A DNA stretch of 64,000 nucleotides from Alistipes excrementigallinarum (GCA_019112825.1 DXIP01000013.1:62001-126000); one strand, 5' to 3'; numbered from the stretch's first letter, positions 1-7,726 are shown. Notes: generated from the sequence alone by a model not told the origin. Translations and numbers: made by a program.

Positions 1-1
1 C

Positions 2-559
2 GTTGCAACCGCGGCGGCATCGCCCCAGCCTCCCGCCGATTCGACGGTCCTGGCCGACGAACGGCGTGAAACGGCGCTCATGCGCGAACTCCGTCGCGAG
101 AGCGAATGCCTCCCCGAAGAGGGCGACCTCGTGTGGCGGGCCCGCTTCGAGGGGACCGACAGCGTCCGCACAGCCGGGGAGCTCTACCGCAAAATCCACA
201 CTATCCTGCACGACACGTGGCGTTCGCCCGGCAGCGAGGAGCTCCTCACCGAGGAGGAGAACCGGCTCCACGCCCGCATGCTGTTCACCCACACGGCCTC
301 GAACCAGCGCTTCGGCTACAGATTCGAATGCCGCGTGCGGATGCTGCGCGAAGAGGCGGCCGCCGAGGTCGAGCTCCGCTGCACGGAGGTGCAGTTCAAC
401 AACGAGGTGAAGCGCCCGGCCGAGTGCTTCCCCTTCCGGGACGACGCCGGCACGCCCTTTGCCGTCAAGAAGCGGGAATTCGCCCAGCTGCTGCAACTGG
501 AGAGCGCCCTGCGCACGCTGCGCCAGGGGCTTCGCTTCGAGCTGGCCGGAGGGTTGTAG
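2..559 (+). CDS. Hypothetical protein, C-terminal part (gene begins upstream of window)
   Basis: The frame is open from base 2 and ends with TAG at 557-559, leaving about 185 residues; the N-terminus lies outside the window. A methionine codon at 80 is available but the frame continues upstream without a stop, so I treat the gene as truncated by the window edge. The visible part is charged and Arg/Glu-rich, with an Ala/Pro-rich linker followed by a segment of predicted alternating helices and strands. It weakly recalls the Bacteroidota DUF4468 TBP-like fold, but I see no decisive motif. No function is assigned. A strong terminator follows 26 bases after the stop. Confidence 0.6.
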   Translation, partial: VATAAASPQPPADSTVLADERRETALMRELRRESECLPEEGDLVWRARFEGTDSVRTAGELYRKIHTILHDTWRSPGSEELLTEEENRLHARMLFTHTASNQRFGYRFECRVRMLREEAAAEVELRCTEVQFNNEVKRPAECFPFRDDAGTPFAVKKREFAQLLQLESALRTLRQGLRFELAGGL

Positions 560-584
560 CGGCTCTTCCGCCGCCGGACAAAGA

Positions 585-629
585 AAAAGAGGCCGTTCCC
601 TCCCTTGCGGAAGGAACGGCCTCTTTTTT
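585..629 (+). terminator. Rho-independent terminator
   Basis: A long stem (AAAGAGGCCGTTCC paired with GGAACGGCCTCTTT) with a 12-base loop is followed by a T run. It ends the transcript of the partial gene at 2-559. Confidence 0.85.
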
Positions 630-652
630 CGCTTTTCCTTTTGCGTTCTACG

Positions 653-847
653 CTCCGCGCCCGGACTTTTCGAACCGCGTCAGCCCCATTGCTCCGCGCC
701 CGGACCTTTCGGGCCGCGTCGGCCCCATTGCTCCGCGCCCGGACTTTTCGGGCCGCGTCGGTCCCTTCGCTCTGCGTCCGGTCCTTTCGGGCCGCGCCGG
801 CCCCATCGCCCCGCACCCGGACCTTTCGGGCTGCGTCAGCCACGCCG
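653..847. repeat. 39-bp tandem repeat, about 5 copies
   Basis: Five imperfect copies of a 39-base unit begin near 653, 692, 731, 770 and 809, each starting CTCCGCGCCCGGAC with small variations. The unit length is a multiple of three, so open frames of 13-residue repeats appear on both strands. No start signal or promoter supports translation, and the array follows directly after a terminator. Confidence 0.85.
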
Positions 848-912
848 GCCCGCATCGGCCCCGCCGGGCCGTGCCTCCGGCAGAGGCCTCCCCCCCGCGG
901 CGCTGCGGCGCC

Positions 913-1233
913 TCAATGCAGCAGCTTCAGCCCGACGATACCGACGAGGATGAGGGTCAGACAGCACATCCGGCCGACCGTGAGCGCATCGCCGAAAAAG
1001 AGGACCCCGAGCACCACCGTGCCGACGCCGCCGATGCCGGTCCAGACGACATAGGCCGTACCCATGGGGATACTCCGCTGGGCCAGATAGAGCAGCCATC
1101 CGCTCAGCGCCATCGACACCACCGAGAGGAGCAGAAAGAGTCCGTGATAGCGGGGAGAACTCCCCGCGAGCTTGAATCCGAGCGGCCAGCCCATCTCGAA
1201 GAGGCCGGCCAGCAGAAGCAGCAACCACGCCAT
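913..1233 (-). CDS. sugE: SMR-family guanidinium exporter (Gdx/SugE type)
   Basis: A 106-residue four-helix small multidrug resistance protein. The sequence follows the Gdx/SugE subfamily rather than EmrE: an N-terminal helix with a Glu near residue 13 (AGLFEMGW), GFKLAGSS, the GTAYVVWTGIGGVGTVVLG stretch in helix 3, and a C-terminal helix ending IVGLKLLH. Members work as dual-topology dimers in the inner membrane and exchange guanidinium for protons. The ATG at 1233 is preferred over an upstream TTG, and a -7 element lies 26 bases further upstream. I see no guanidine riboswitch in the leader. A 10-bp tandem array lies behind the promoter. Confidence 0.88.
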   Translation of the reverse strand: MAWLLLLLAGLFEMGWPLGFKLAGSSPRYHGLFLLLSVVSMALSGWLLYLAQRSIPMGTAYVVWTGIGGVGTVVLGVLFFGDALTVGRMCCLTLILVGIVGLKLLH

Positions 1234-1258
1234 AAGCAATCTTGTTCCGTTTCACCGG

Positions 1259-1266
1259 CAAAGATA
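1259..1266 (-). promoter_or_regulatory. -7 promoter element for sugE
   Basis: TATCTTTG on the minus strand matches the Bacteroidota -7 consensus TAnnTTTG, leaving a leader of roughly 20 bases before the sugE ATG. Confidence 0.6.
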
Positions 1267-1360
1267 ATACACCGGCGGGATTCGCTGCATCGCCTGCCCC
1301 GGCAAATTGCAGGTTTGCACGCCGTCCCGGCCCCTCCGGCCCCGGCAAAATACCGGCCGC

Positions 1361-1500
1361 TCTCTGCCGCTCTCTGCCGCTCTCTGCCGCGCTCTGCCGC
1401 TCTCTGCCGCTCTCTGCCGCTCTCTGCCGCTCTCTGCCGCTCTCTGCCGCGCTCTGCCGCTCTCTGCCGCTCTCTGCCGCTCTCTGCCGCTCTCTGCCGC
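1361..1500. repeat. 10-bp tandem repeat, 14 copies with 60-bp higher order
   Basis: Fourteen head-to-tail copies of TCTCTGCCGC run from 1361 to 1500. The copies at 1391 and 1451 carry the same T-to-G change at the first base, so 1381-1440 and 1441-1500 are identical. This points to a recent 60-base duplication on top of the 10-base unit. The array is strongly strand-asymmetric, with the pyrimidine-rich strand on top. Confidence 0.95.
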
Positions 1501-1911
1501 GCTCCGTCACACGCCGCCGCATCGGACAAACAACCGGCCGCCATCCGTCAAGGCTCCGGGACCGGACACACACCGCCGCTCCCTGCCGCACTCCGTCACA
1601 CGCCGTCACGCTCCAGCCGCGCTCCTCCGCTCCTCCGCGCCAGCCGCACGGCCGCCGATTCGTTCCGCGCCCTCCCCGCTCCCCGGCACAAAAAAACGAC
1701 GGGCGGCCGGAAGTCCGTACCCATGGTACACTCCCGGTCGTCCGTCGCTCGTCATAACCCACCATCCCACCCGCCCCCGAGGGGGCTCCGGTCCGAACCT
1801 GTTCGCTCCACAACCCGTTCGACCTCCGGTTCGAACCGCTTCGTCGTCTCCCCCTCCGCCGCACGCACGCCTCCCTGCGTGAGGCGCCGCGCATGCGGCT
1901 TCGGAGGGGCA
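1501..1911. other. Non-coding GC-rich spacer
   Basis: No believable gene. The first part decays out of the 10-bp array (CTCCGTCACACGCCG variants). The last 60 bases can fold into a long imperfect hairpin (CCCTCCGCC near 1850 against GGCTTCGGAGGG near 1900), next to the dnaK terminator. Long open frames on both strands reflect GC bias and repeats. Confidence 0.6.
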
Positions 1912-1946
1912 TAAAAAGGTCGGGCCCGGAAATCCGGACCCGACCC
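1912..1946 (-). terminator. dnaK terminator
   Basis: On the minus strand GGTCGGGTCCGG pairs with CCGGGCCCGACC and is followed by TTTTTAT, 29 bases after the dnaK stop codon. Confidence 0.85.
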
Positions 1947-1974
1947 GTCGTCAGCCTTTATGCAAGGCCGTGAA

Positions 1975-3897
1975 CTATTTCACCTCTTCGAACTCTACGT
2001 CCTCGGGCTGGCCGTTGTTGGCACCGCCCTGTGCGCCTGCATTGCCCTGAGCCTGCTGGCCGGCATTCTGCTGAGCACCGGCAGCACCCTGAGCCTGCTG
2101 CTGCGAGTAGATGTCCTGCGAAGCGGCCTGCCATGCGGCGTTCAGCTCGGCGATGGCCGTGTCGATAGCCGCAACGTCGGCGTTCTTGTGCGCCTCCTTC
2201 AGCTTGCCGAGGGCCGACTCGATGGCTGCCTTCTTGTCGGCAGGCAGCTTGTCGCCGTACTCCTTGAGCTGCTTCTCGGTGGCGAAGATGTTCGAGTCGG
2301 CAGCGTTAATCTTGTCGATACGCTCCTTCTCCTGACGGTCCTTCTCCTCGTTGGCCTTCGCCTCGTCACGCATGCGCTGAATCTCCTGCTCGGTCAGACC
2401 CGACGATGCCTCGATGCGAATCTTCTGCTCCTTGCCCGTGCCCTTGTCCTTGGCCGATACGTTCAGGATACCGTTGGCATCGATATCGAACGTCACCTCA
2501 ATCTGAGGCACGCCACGCGGAGCGGCCGGAATGCCGTCGAGGTGGAAGCGGCCAATCGACTTGTTGTCGCGGGCCAGCGGACGCTCGCCCTGGCATACGT
2601 TAATCTCTACCGAAGGCTGGTTGTCGGCTGCCGTCGAGAAGACCTCGCTCTTGCGGGTAGGAATCGTCGTGTTGGCGTCGATGAGCTTGGTCATCACACC
2701 GCCCAGCGTCTCGATACCGAGCGACAGCGGCGTCACATCAAGCAGCAGCACATCCTTCACTTCGCCCGTCAGCACACCGCCCTGGATAGCGGCGCCCACG
2801 GCAACCACCTCGTCGGGGTTTACGCTCTTGTTGGGCGTCTTGCCGAAGAACTGCTCGACAATCTTCTGCACGGCGGGGATACGGGTCGAACCGCCGACCA
2901 GAATCACCTCGTCGATATCGCTGGCCTGCAGACCGGCGTCACGCAGCGCAAGCTTGCAGGGCTCGACCGTCTTCTGAATCAGATGGTCGCACAGCTGCTC
3001 GAACTTGGCACGCGTAAGCGTCATGACCAGGTGCTGCGGAATGCCGTTTACAGGCATGATGTAGGGCAGGTTGATTTCGGTCGAAGTCGACGACGAAAGT
3101 TCAATCTTGGCCTTCTCGGCAGCCTCCTTCAGGCGCTGCAGAGCCATCGGGTCCTGACGCAGGTCGATGTTGTGCTCGGCCTTGAACGCCTCGGCCATGT
3201 AGTCGATAAGCACGTGGTCGAAGTCATCACCTCCCAGGTGCGTATCGCCGTTGGTCGACTTAACCTCGAAGACACCGTCGCCCAGCTCCAGGATGGAGAT
3301 ATCGAACGTACCGCCACCGAGGTCGTATACGGCAATCTTCATATCCTTGCCCTTCTTGTCCAGACCGTAGGCAAGCGCTGCGGCCGTAGGCTCGTTGATG
3401 ATTCGGCGAACCTTCAGACCGGCAATCTCGCCCGCCTCCTTCGTGGCCTGACGCTGCGAGTCGGAGAAGTAGGCCGGCACGGTGATGACCGCCTCGGTTA
3501 CCTCCTGGCCCAGATAGTCCTCGGCCGTCTTCTTCATCTTCTGCAGAATGATGGCCGAAATCTCCTGAGGCGTGTAGAGACGTCCGTCGATGTCGACACG
3601 GGGCGTGTTGTTATCGCCGCGGACAATCGAATAGGGCGCGCGGGCCACATCGGCCGTAACCTGGTCGAAGGTCTCGCCCATGAAACGTTTAATCGAAAAG
3701 ACCGTGCGCTTCGGGTTGGTGATGGCCTGACGCTTTGCGGGGTCACCCACCTTGCGCTCTCCGTCATTCGTGAAGGCTACGACGGAAGGGGTCGTGCGGT
3801 GTCCCTCGGAGTTGGGAATCACCACGGGCTCGTTGCCCTCCATCACTGCTACGCAGGAGTTCGTCGTACCTAAGTCAATACCAATAATCTTTGCCAT
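1975..3897 (-). CDS. dnaK: Molecular chaperone DnaK (Hsp70)
   Basis: 640 residues, full length for DnaK. The ATPase domain shows the phosphate-1 loop GIDLGTTNSCVAVMEG at residues 5-20, INEPTAAALAYGLDKK near 165-180 and the phosphate-2 loop DLGGGTFDISILE near 190. The substrate-binding domain follows from about residue 380, then the helical lid, a Gln/Ala/Gly-rich tail and the conserved end EDVEFEEVK. It folds and refolds cytosolic proteins with DnaJ and GrpE, which are not adjacent. The gene is monocistronic: it has its own terminator, and an opposite-side terminator isolates it from the HTH gene upstream. Three TTGGCAG boxes in the upstream region may control heat-shock expression. Confidence 0.98.
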   Translation of the reverse strand: MAKIIGIDLGTTNSCVAVMEGNEPVVIPNSEGHRTTPSVVAFTNDGERKVGDPAKRQAITNPKRTVFSIKRFMGETFDQVTADVARAPYSIVRGDNNTPRVDIDGRLYTPQEISAIILQKMKKTAEDYLGQEVTEAVITVPAYFSDSQRQATKEAGEIAGLKVRRIINEPTAAALAYGLDKKGKDMKIAVYDLGGGTFDISILELGDGVFEVKSTNGDTHLGGDDFDHVLIDYMAEAFKAEHNIDLRQDPMALQRLKEAAEKAKIELSSSTSTEINLPYIMPVNGIPQHLVMTLTRAKFEQLCDHLIQKTVEPCKLALRDAGLQASDIDEVILVGGSTRIPAVQKIVEQFFGKTPNKSVNPDEVVAVGAAIQGGVLTGEVKDVLLLDVTPLSLGIETLGGVMTKLIDANTTIPTRKSEVFSTAADNQPSVEINVCQGERPLARDNKSIGRFHLDGIPAAPRGVPQIEVTFDIDANGILNVSAKDKGTGKEQKIRIEASSGLTEQEIQRMRDEAKANEEKDRQEKERIDKINAADSNIFATEKQLKEYGDKLPADKKAAIESALGKLKEAHKNADVAAIDTAIAELNAAWQAASQDIYSQQQAQGAAGAQQNAGQQAQGNAGAQGGANNGQPEDVEFEEVK

Positions 3898-3997
3898 AGT
3901 CGTATATGTTTTAATTGTTATTATTCGGTTTCTCTGCCGGCCTCAACCGGCGCGTTACGCCCCCTTCTTGAACAAAGGTTGTACCAAACGACACGTC

Positions 3998-4075
3998 CTG
4001 CCAAATTGGCAGAATATTGGCAGGCTGTGAATGCACCGCGGGGAAAGGGTCTGCCGGAGCGTGTTATTTTGGCAG
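3998..4075 (-). promoter_or_regulatory. Candidate dnaK operator: three TTGGCAG boxes
   Basis: CTGCCAA-A-TTGGCAG at 3998-4012 is a perfect 7-1-7 inverted repeat. Further TTGGCAG copies lie at 4017-4023 and 4069-4075. All are 100-180 bases upstream of the dnaK ATG. A promoter-like TACAACCTTTG, which departs in spacing from TAnnTTTG, lies between them and the gene. Dyads are common upstream of heat-shock genes; the binding protein is unknown. Confidence 0.5.
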
Positions 4076-4123
4076 AAAACCGTGCGCCGCGGCAGCCCTC
4101 CGGCACTTCACCAAACGGCAGGC

Positions 4124-4155
4124 AAAAAAGAAGCCCCTCCGCAGGGAGGGGCCTG
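4124..4155 (-). terminator. Terminator of the small HTH gene
   Basis: On the minus strand, AGGCCCCTCCC pairs with GGAGGGGCTT and is followed by CTTTTTT, about 30 bases after the stop of the gene at 4188-4430. Confidence 0.8.
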
Positions 4156-4187
4156 AATCATCTCTCAATGACAAATCCGCAGCGCGG

Positions 4188-4430
4188 CTATTTGTTCTCG
4201 TTCAGAATGCGCATTGCATGTTCGAGAATCGTCGTATCGTCCAACGTCACGATGCCACCGTCGGGTCCGGGTTCGAAATGAACGCCAACGCACTCCTTCG
4301 CCTCGTGCTTGCCGCCGAAATAATTGCGAATCGTCTCCACGTCGAGTCCTAATTCATCTGCAATGCGCTGCGAGCTGCCGCTGGGCAGTTTGTCTTTGAT
4401 TCGGCGCAGCTCGTTAAATGTGATTATCAT
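4188..4430 (-). CDS. Small HTH DNA-binding protein
   Basis: 80 residues starting MIITFNELRRIKDKLPSG. Residues 1-40 look like a helix-turn-helix: QRIADELGLDVETIRNYFGG reads as a recognition-helix unit of the kind used by small Bacteroidota regulators. The C-terminal half ends in an acidic helix (DDTTILEHAMRILNENK). The ATG at 4430 is preferred because the HTH begins directly after it; an in-frame upstream codon at 4463 would overlap the probable promoter zone. A perfect 8-2-8 palindrome lies 48 bases upstream and may be its own operator. Its targets are unknown; the neighbouring dnaK is separated by a terminator. Confidence 0.8.
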   Translation of the reverse strand: MIITFNELRRIKDKLPSGSSQRIADELGLDVETIRNYFGGKHEAKECVGVHFEPGPDGGIVTLDDTTILEHAMRILNENK

Positions 4431-4477
4431 ATCAGTTGGTTTTAAGTTGATATTTCTACACAACTAAGTTACAACTT

Positions 4478-4495
4478 TTTTGGATAAATCCAAAA
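4478..4495 (-). promoter_or_regulatory. Perfect palindrome upstream of HTH gene (candidate operator)
   Basis: TTTTGGAT-AA-ATCCAAAA is an exact 8-bp inverted repeat with a 2-base spacer, in the only AT-rich stretch of this intergenic region. Its position 48 bases before the HTH start fits autoregulation, which is an inference. Confidence 0.45.
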
Positions 4496-4589
4496 TTTCC
4501 CTTTCAAAAAATGTAATTGAAGTGTCATAAAAGCGCAACAAAGCAAAGCGGCCGGACCTGCGGCATCCGGACCGACTCGCGACACTGCC

Positions 4590-5190
4590 AAAGTCGTGCC
4601 GAAGGGGCCTCGGGCGGTGCGAGTGGTACGGGTGGTCCGGGCCGTGCGGGTGGTGCGGGCAGACCGGCGGTGCGGGTGGAGCCGGTGGCGCGGGTGGAGC
4701 CGGTGGCGCGGGTGGTGCGAGCAGTCCGTGCCGTGCGGGAGGTGCGGGCGGGCCGGGCAGTACGGGCGGACCGGGCAGTACGGGCAGTGCAGGCGGCACA
4801 GGTGGCGCGGGCGGTGCGGGCGGCGCGGGTGGTGCGGGCGATGCGGGCGGCGCGGGTGGTACGGACAGCGCGGGCCGGGCGAGCCGGAAGGTACGGGCGG
4901 GGCGGAAGGTACGGGCGATGTGGGTGGCGCGGGCCGTACGGGCAGTGTGGGCGGTGCGAGCAGTACGGGCGGTGCGGGCGGTGCGGGCGGTGCAGGCGGT
5001 GCAGGCGGTGCGGGTGGTGCAGGTGGCGCGAGCAGTCCGTGCCGTGCGGGTGGTGCGGGCAGTGCGGACAGTGCGGACAGTGCGGGTGGTGCGGGCAGTG
5101 CGGACAGTGCGGACAGTACGGGCGAACCGGGCAGTGCAGGCAGTACGGGCAGTGCGGGTGGCGCGGGCAGTGCGGGAGGTCCCGCCTGCA
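4590..5190. repeat. Degenerate G-rich low-complexity array
   Basis: About 600 bases of top-strand sequence made of GTGCGGGCGG/CAGTGCGGAC-type hexamer and dodecamer variants, with GGG recurring every 5-9 bases. All six frames are largely open, giving Gly-Ala, Arg-Val or Pro-Ala rich translations. This is a property of the repeat and not evidence for a gene. The runs of G give strong G-quadruplex potential. It lies between the HTH gene and the FKBP lipoprotein. Confidence 0.85.
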
Positions 5191-5344
5191 CCTGCACCTA
5201 CACCTGCTCCTGCTACTGCGCATGCGACGCGTACGTATATTACGTATATAAAAAAGGACTCCCGGATGCATCTCGTGCACCCGGGAGCCTGTCTCCTTGA
5301 ATTGTCCTGCGTGTTGAATCGCCTCGCGTATTGAATCACCTTGC

Positions 5345-5507
5345 ATGCGGCCTCTGCACGGACTCTTCCGCACGTGGCACCTCCGCATGGGCTCCTCTGC
5401 ACGGACTCTTCCGCACGTGGCACCTCCGCATGGGCACCTCAGCATCGGGCACCTCAGCATCGGGCACCTCCGCGCGGCCTCCGCATCGGGCACCTCCGCA
5501 CGCGGCG
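5345..5507. repeat. 43-bp and 15-bp tandem repeats
   Basis: Two near-identical 43-base copies begin at 5352 and 5395 (CTCTGCACGGACTCTTCCGC...). They run into 15-base units of GCACCTCAGCATCGG and variants that continue up to the stop codon of the lipoprotein gene at 5508. This is the 3' flank of that gene on the minus strand, and no separate terminator hairpin is evident. Confidence 0.8.
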
Positions 5508-7040
5508 CTACTCCTCGTCGGCCTCGTCGCTCGGCTCGACGTAAATCTGGAACAGCAGCGGCGTGAAGGGGGGAATCTCCGTCGTTACGGAGGTGGTGGT
5601 CGTCGTGGTGGTCGTATCGTCGTAGCCTGAACCGTAACCGTAGTAGTCGTAGTAACCGCCGTAATAGCCGCCGTAGTAACCACCGTAGTAACCGCCGTAG
5701 TAGCCGTTCATGCCGTAGTAGCTGTTGGCGTAGTTCAGGTAGTTCAGGTAGTCAAGATAGCTCGACGAATAGCCGCTGGTCGTGGTCGAGGTCGACGACG
5801 AACCGCTGACACCCGTCGAACCGTAGGCGTTGGTCGAGGTGGTGACCATCGCGGCCCACTGCCCGAACTTGAGGTTGGGAATCGTATAGTACCAGGCGCT
5901 GATGGCACCGCCCTCCTCGGGGGTGTACTCGAAGGCCGAACCCGTCGATTTCACCTCGCCGTAGATGAGTTTCTTCACCTCGTCGATGTTCGTGTCGAAG
6001 ATGAAGCCGTCGAGGAAGCGGCCGATGTACCAGATTTTGGCCGTGCCGTCCATCTTCACCGAGTCGGTCAGCTCCTTCACGTCGGGATAGGTCCCCTCCT
6101 CGGAGCCGAACCGCTCCTTGAGCACATCGGCGATGTCCTGCTCCAGCTTGTCGAAGGCCGCATAGGGCTCGTAGGCCGACTGGTAGCGCTCCGGGAAGCG
6201 AATCGCATCGCCGGGATGGTAGCGGTAGTCGACATAGACCTGAGGCACCGTATCGCAGGCGTTGACCCACCGCTCCGTGATGTTGTAGGGGTGGTTCGCA
6301 TCGTCGGCCTTCTCGGGACGCTTGTTCTCCTTGGTGTCGTAGACGCGCAGCCCGCCGTCGCCCTCACAGAAGGCGTCGACGGCCGAGCCCTCGCTCTCGA
6401 GCGGGTTCTTCACCGTATCGCAAATCGTCATCGTCACGATGAACGGGCGGTTGGTGTCGAGCGTATACTGTCCCTCGTAACCGCCGTCGCCCTCCGCGCC
6501 GCCGACCACCGACGAGGGCATGTAGAGCACCACCTCGGAGCCTTCGCGCAGCAGAATCTCGCGCGATTCGAAGCCGCGTTCGTTCTTGTACTTCTCGTAA
6601 TAGGTCTCGCCGAGCGTCAGCGTGTTGCGCATCGCCAGACGCGTACCCTCAATCAGCGACGTGTTGATTTCGCCGCAGTAGCGGTAATAGGGCACATAGT
6701 GCGTATATTTGGTGAAGGTGCCGGCCAGCTTGGCATCCATCTCCCGACGCGTCAGGATGATGTTGCCGCTCAGGTCGCGCCCCGAGAAGTCAAACTTCAC
6801 CCAGCAAATCGTATCGTTGATGGGTGCGGCATCCTTGTTGCCCACCTTCAGCACGTCGACGTAGTAGCCGCCATCCTCCTGCAGGTTCTCCTCCAGGTCG
6901 GGACGGTTGAGGCGTATCCACGAGGCAAGCGCCATCTTCTCGTAGGTGGCATAGGATTCGCTCTCCTCCTTGGCGCACGAAGGCAGCAGAAGGGCCAGCA
7001 GGAGCGCCGCGGCGAGCAGTGTGTGTCCAAAAAACTTCAT
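5508..7040 (-). CDS. Lipoprotein with FKBP-like domains and Tyr-Gly repeat insertion
   Basis: 510 residues. A signal peptide with a lipobox (LLLPSC, Cys 22) predicts a lipidated envelope protein. Residues about 75-210 and 325-505 each resemble an FKBP fold; the second has GRFLDGFIFDTN and a final strand IPPFTPLLFQIYVEP, the usual FKBP ending. Between the AYG of residues 405-407 and that strand, where FKBPs have the short 80s loop, about 80 residues of Ser/Thr- and Tyr/Gly-rich low complexity are inserted, including four YYGG units and a T8 run. Prolyl isomerase activity is uncertain. It lies 62 bases downstream of a second FKBP-like lipoprotein and is probably co-transcribed with it. Confidence 0.85.
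   Translation of the reverse strand: MKFFGHTLLAAALLLALLLPSCAKEESESYATYEKMALASWIRLNRPDLEENLQEDGGYYVDVLKVGNKDAAPINDTICWVKFDFSGRDLSGNIILTRREMDAKLAGTFTKYTHYVPYYRYCGEINTSLIEGTRLAMRNTLTLGETYYEKYKNERGFESREILLREGSEVVLYMPSSVVGGAEGDGGYEGQYTLDTNRPFIVTMTICDTVKNPLESEGSAVDAFCEGDGGLRVYDTKENKRPEKADDANHPYNITERWVNACDTVPQVYVDYRYHPGDAIRFPERYQSAYEPYAAFDKLEQDIADVLKERFGSEEGTYPDVKELTDSVKMDGTAKIWYIGRFLDGFIFDTNIDEVKKLIYGEVKSTGSAFEYTPEEGGAISAWYYTIPNLKFGQWAAMVTTSTNAYGSTGVSGSSSTSTTTSGYSSSYLDYLNYLNYANSYYGMNGYYGGYYGGYYGGYYGGYYDYYGYGSGYDDTTTTTTTTSVTTEIPPFTPLLFQIYVEPSDEADEE
5646..5710 (-). repeat. 12-bp coding repeat (YYGG units)
   Basis: Inside the lipoprotein gene, 12-base units (TAYTACGGYGGY on the minus strand) encode YYGG four times in a row plus degenerate neighbours. 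Synonymous variation between units shows it is not a brand-new expansion. In-frame copy-number change would lengthen or shorten the loop without a frameshift. Confidence 0.8.
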
Positions 7041-7102
7041 ATCTCCGGTTTCGTTCGTTTCGTTCGTTTCTCGTTGTCTCTCAGTTCATGCGGTCCTCCG
7101 GG

Positions 7103-7711
7103 CTAATCGACGCCGTTGACCGTGAAGAAGATGGCGACGGCGCTCTCGCGCGGGATGGTGGCGAAGTTCGTATCGCCGTAGGCCATGTTGTAGGTCATGT
7201 AGCACTCCACCTCGTCGCCCTGGCGACACCCAAGTAACGCCAGTTCGAGCCCTTTTATTATTCCGCTCTGACCCAAAGTGAGCTCCATGGGTTCGAATTT
7301 CCACACCCCGGGGGTGAGCCCCGCCTCGTAGAGCGCCTGCTCCAGGTCGGGGTCGTTCGTAAAGAAGGGCATGTCCGAGTCGGTGATGTTGCGCATCGAG
7401 AAGACGTAGGCACGGAAGGTGATGCTCACGCGCGAGCCCGACTTCACCTCGGCACGCGACGCGCGCCCCGAATCGTAGTAGTTCGAGATGTAGCGGTAGA
7501 CCGTATTGCCCTTGGCCGTATAGAAGGGGGGATTCTCGTCGGGCGACTCGGCGACGGCCTCCTCCGAGATGAGCTGCGGCGCGTGCGTCGAGGTGAGGAA
7601 CGAGACGATGCTGTTGCGCTGGTTGGGCAGCGTCTCCTCCTCCTGCGAGCAGCCCGCAAGCAGCAGAAGCGCCGCCAGCAGGCCTGTGAGCTTGTATCGG
7701 GTCATATTCAT
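7103..7711 (-). CDS. FKBP-type peptidyl-prolyl isomerase-like lipoprotein
   Basis: 202 residues from the ATG at 7711. The lipobox LLLLAGCSQ puts Cys near residue 19. After a linker, residues about 75-200 follow the FKBP pattern: GSRVSITFRAYVFSM, QSGIIKGLELALLGCRQGDEVECYM, AYGDTNFATIPRESAVAIFFTV. It is probably an outer-membrane or periplasmic-facing folding factor; family-level knowledge links such lipoproteins to envelope protein folding and, in gliding relatives, to motility. A TAAATTTG element lies only 16-23 bases upstream, so ATGs at 7705, 7711 and 7717 are all possible, with a very short leader. It leads the operon with the 510-residue lipoprotein. Confidence 0.85.
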   Translation of the reverse strand: MNMTRYKLTGLLAALLLLAGCSQEEETLPNQRNSIVSFLTSTHAPQLISEEAVAESPDENPPFYTAKGNTVYRYISNYYDSGRASRAEVKSGSRVSITFRAYVFSMRNITDSDMPFFTNDPDLEQALYEAGLTPGVWKFEPMELTLGQSGIIKGLELALLGCRQGDEVECYMTYNMAYGDTNFATIPRESAVAIFFTVNGVD

Positions 7712-7726
7712 CGGCATACAATCGTG

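Noticed and set aside
1361..1500. CRISPR array
   Set aside because: Neither this nor the other arrays has unique spacers between conserved repeats, and no cas genes are present.
1790..1860. Possible tRNA because of a CGGTTCGAACCG stretch
   Set aside because: No acceptor stem, anticodon arm or CCA can be drawn around it.
106..1914. A 602-codon rightward frame and long leftward frames over the same region
   Set aside because: They cross a strong terminator, the sugE gene and two repeat arrays; openness comes from GC-rich repeats with periods that avoid stops.
1960..3873. A 637-codon open frame opposite dnaK
   Set aside because: It is the mirror of dnaK codon bias; DnaK has full motifs and the opposite frame has no homology or promoter.
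4596..5300. Gly/Ala-rich frame resembling PE-PGRS or collagen-like proteins
   Set aside because: All frames of this array are open, there is no start context, signal peptide or promoter, and the unit is not codon-constrained.
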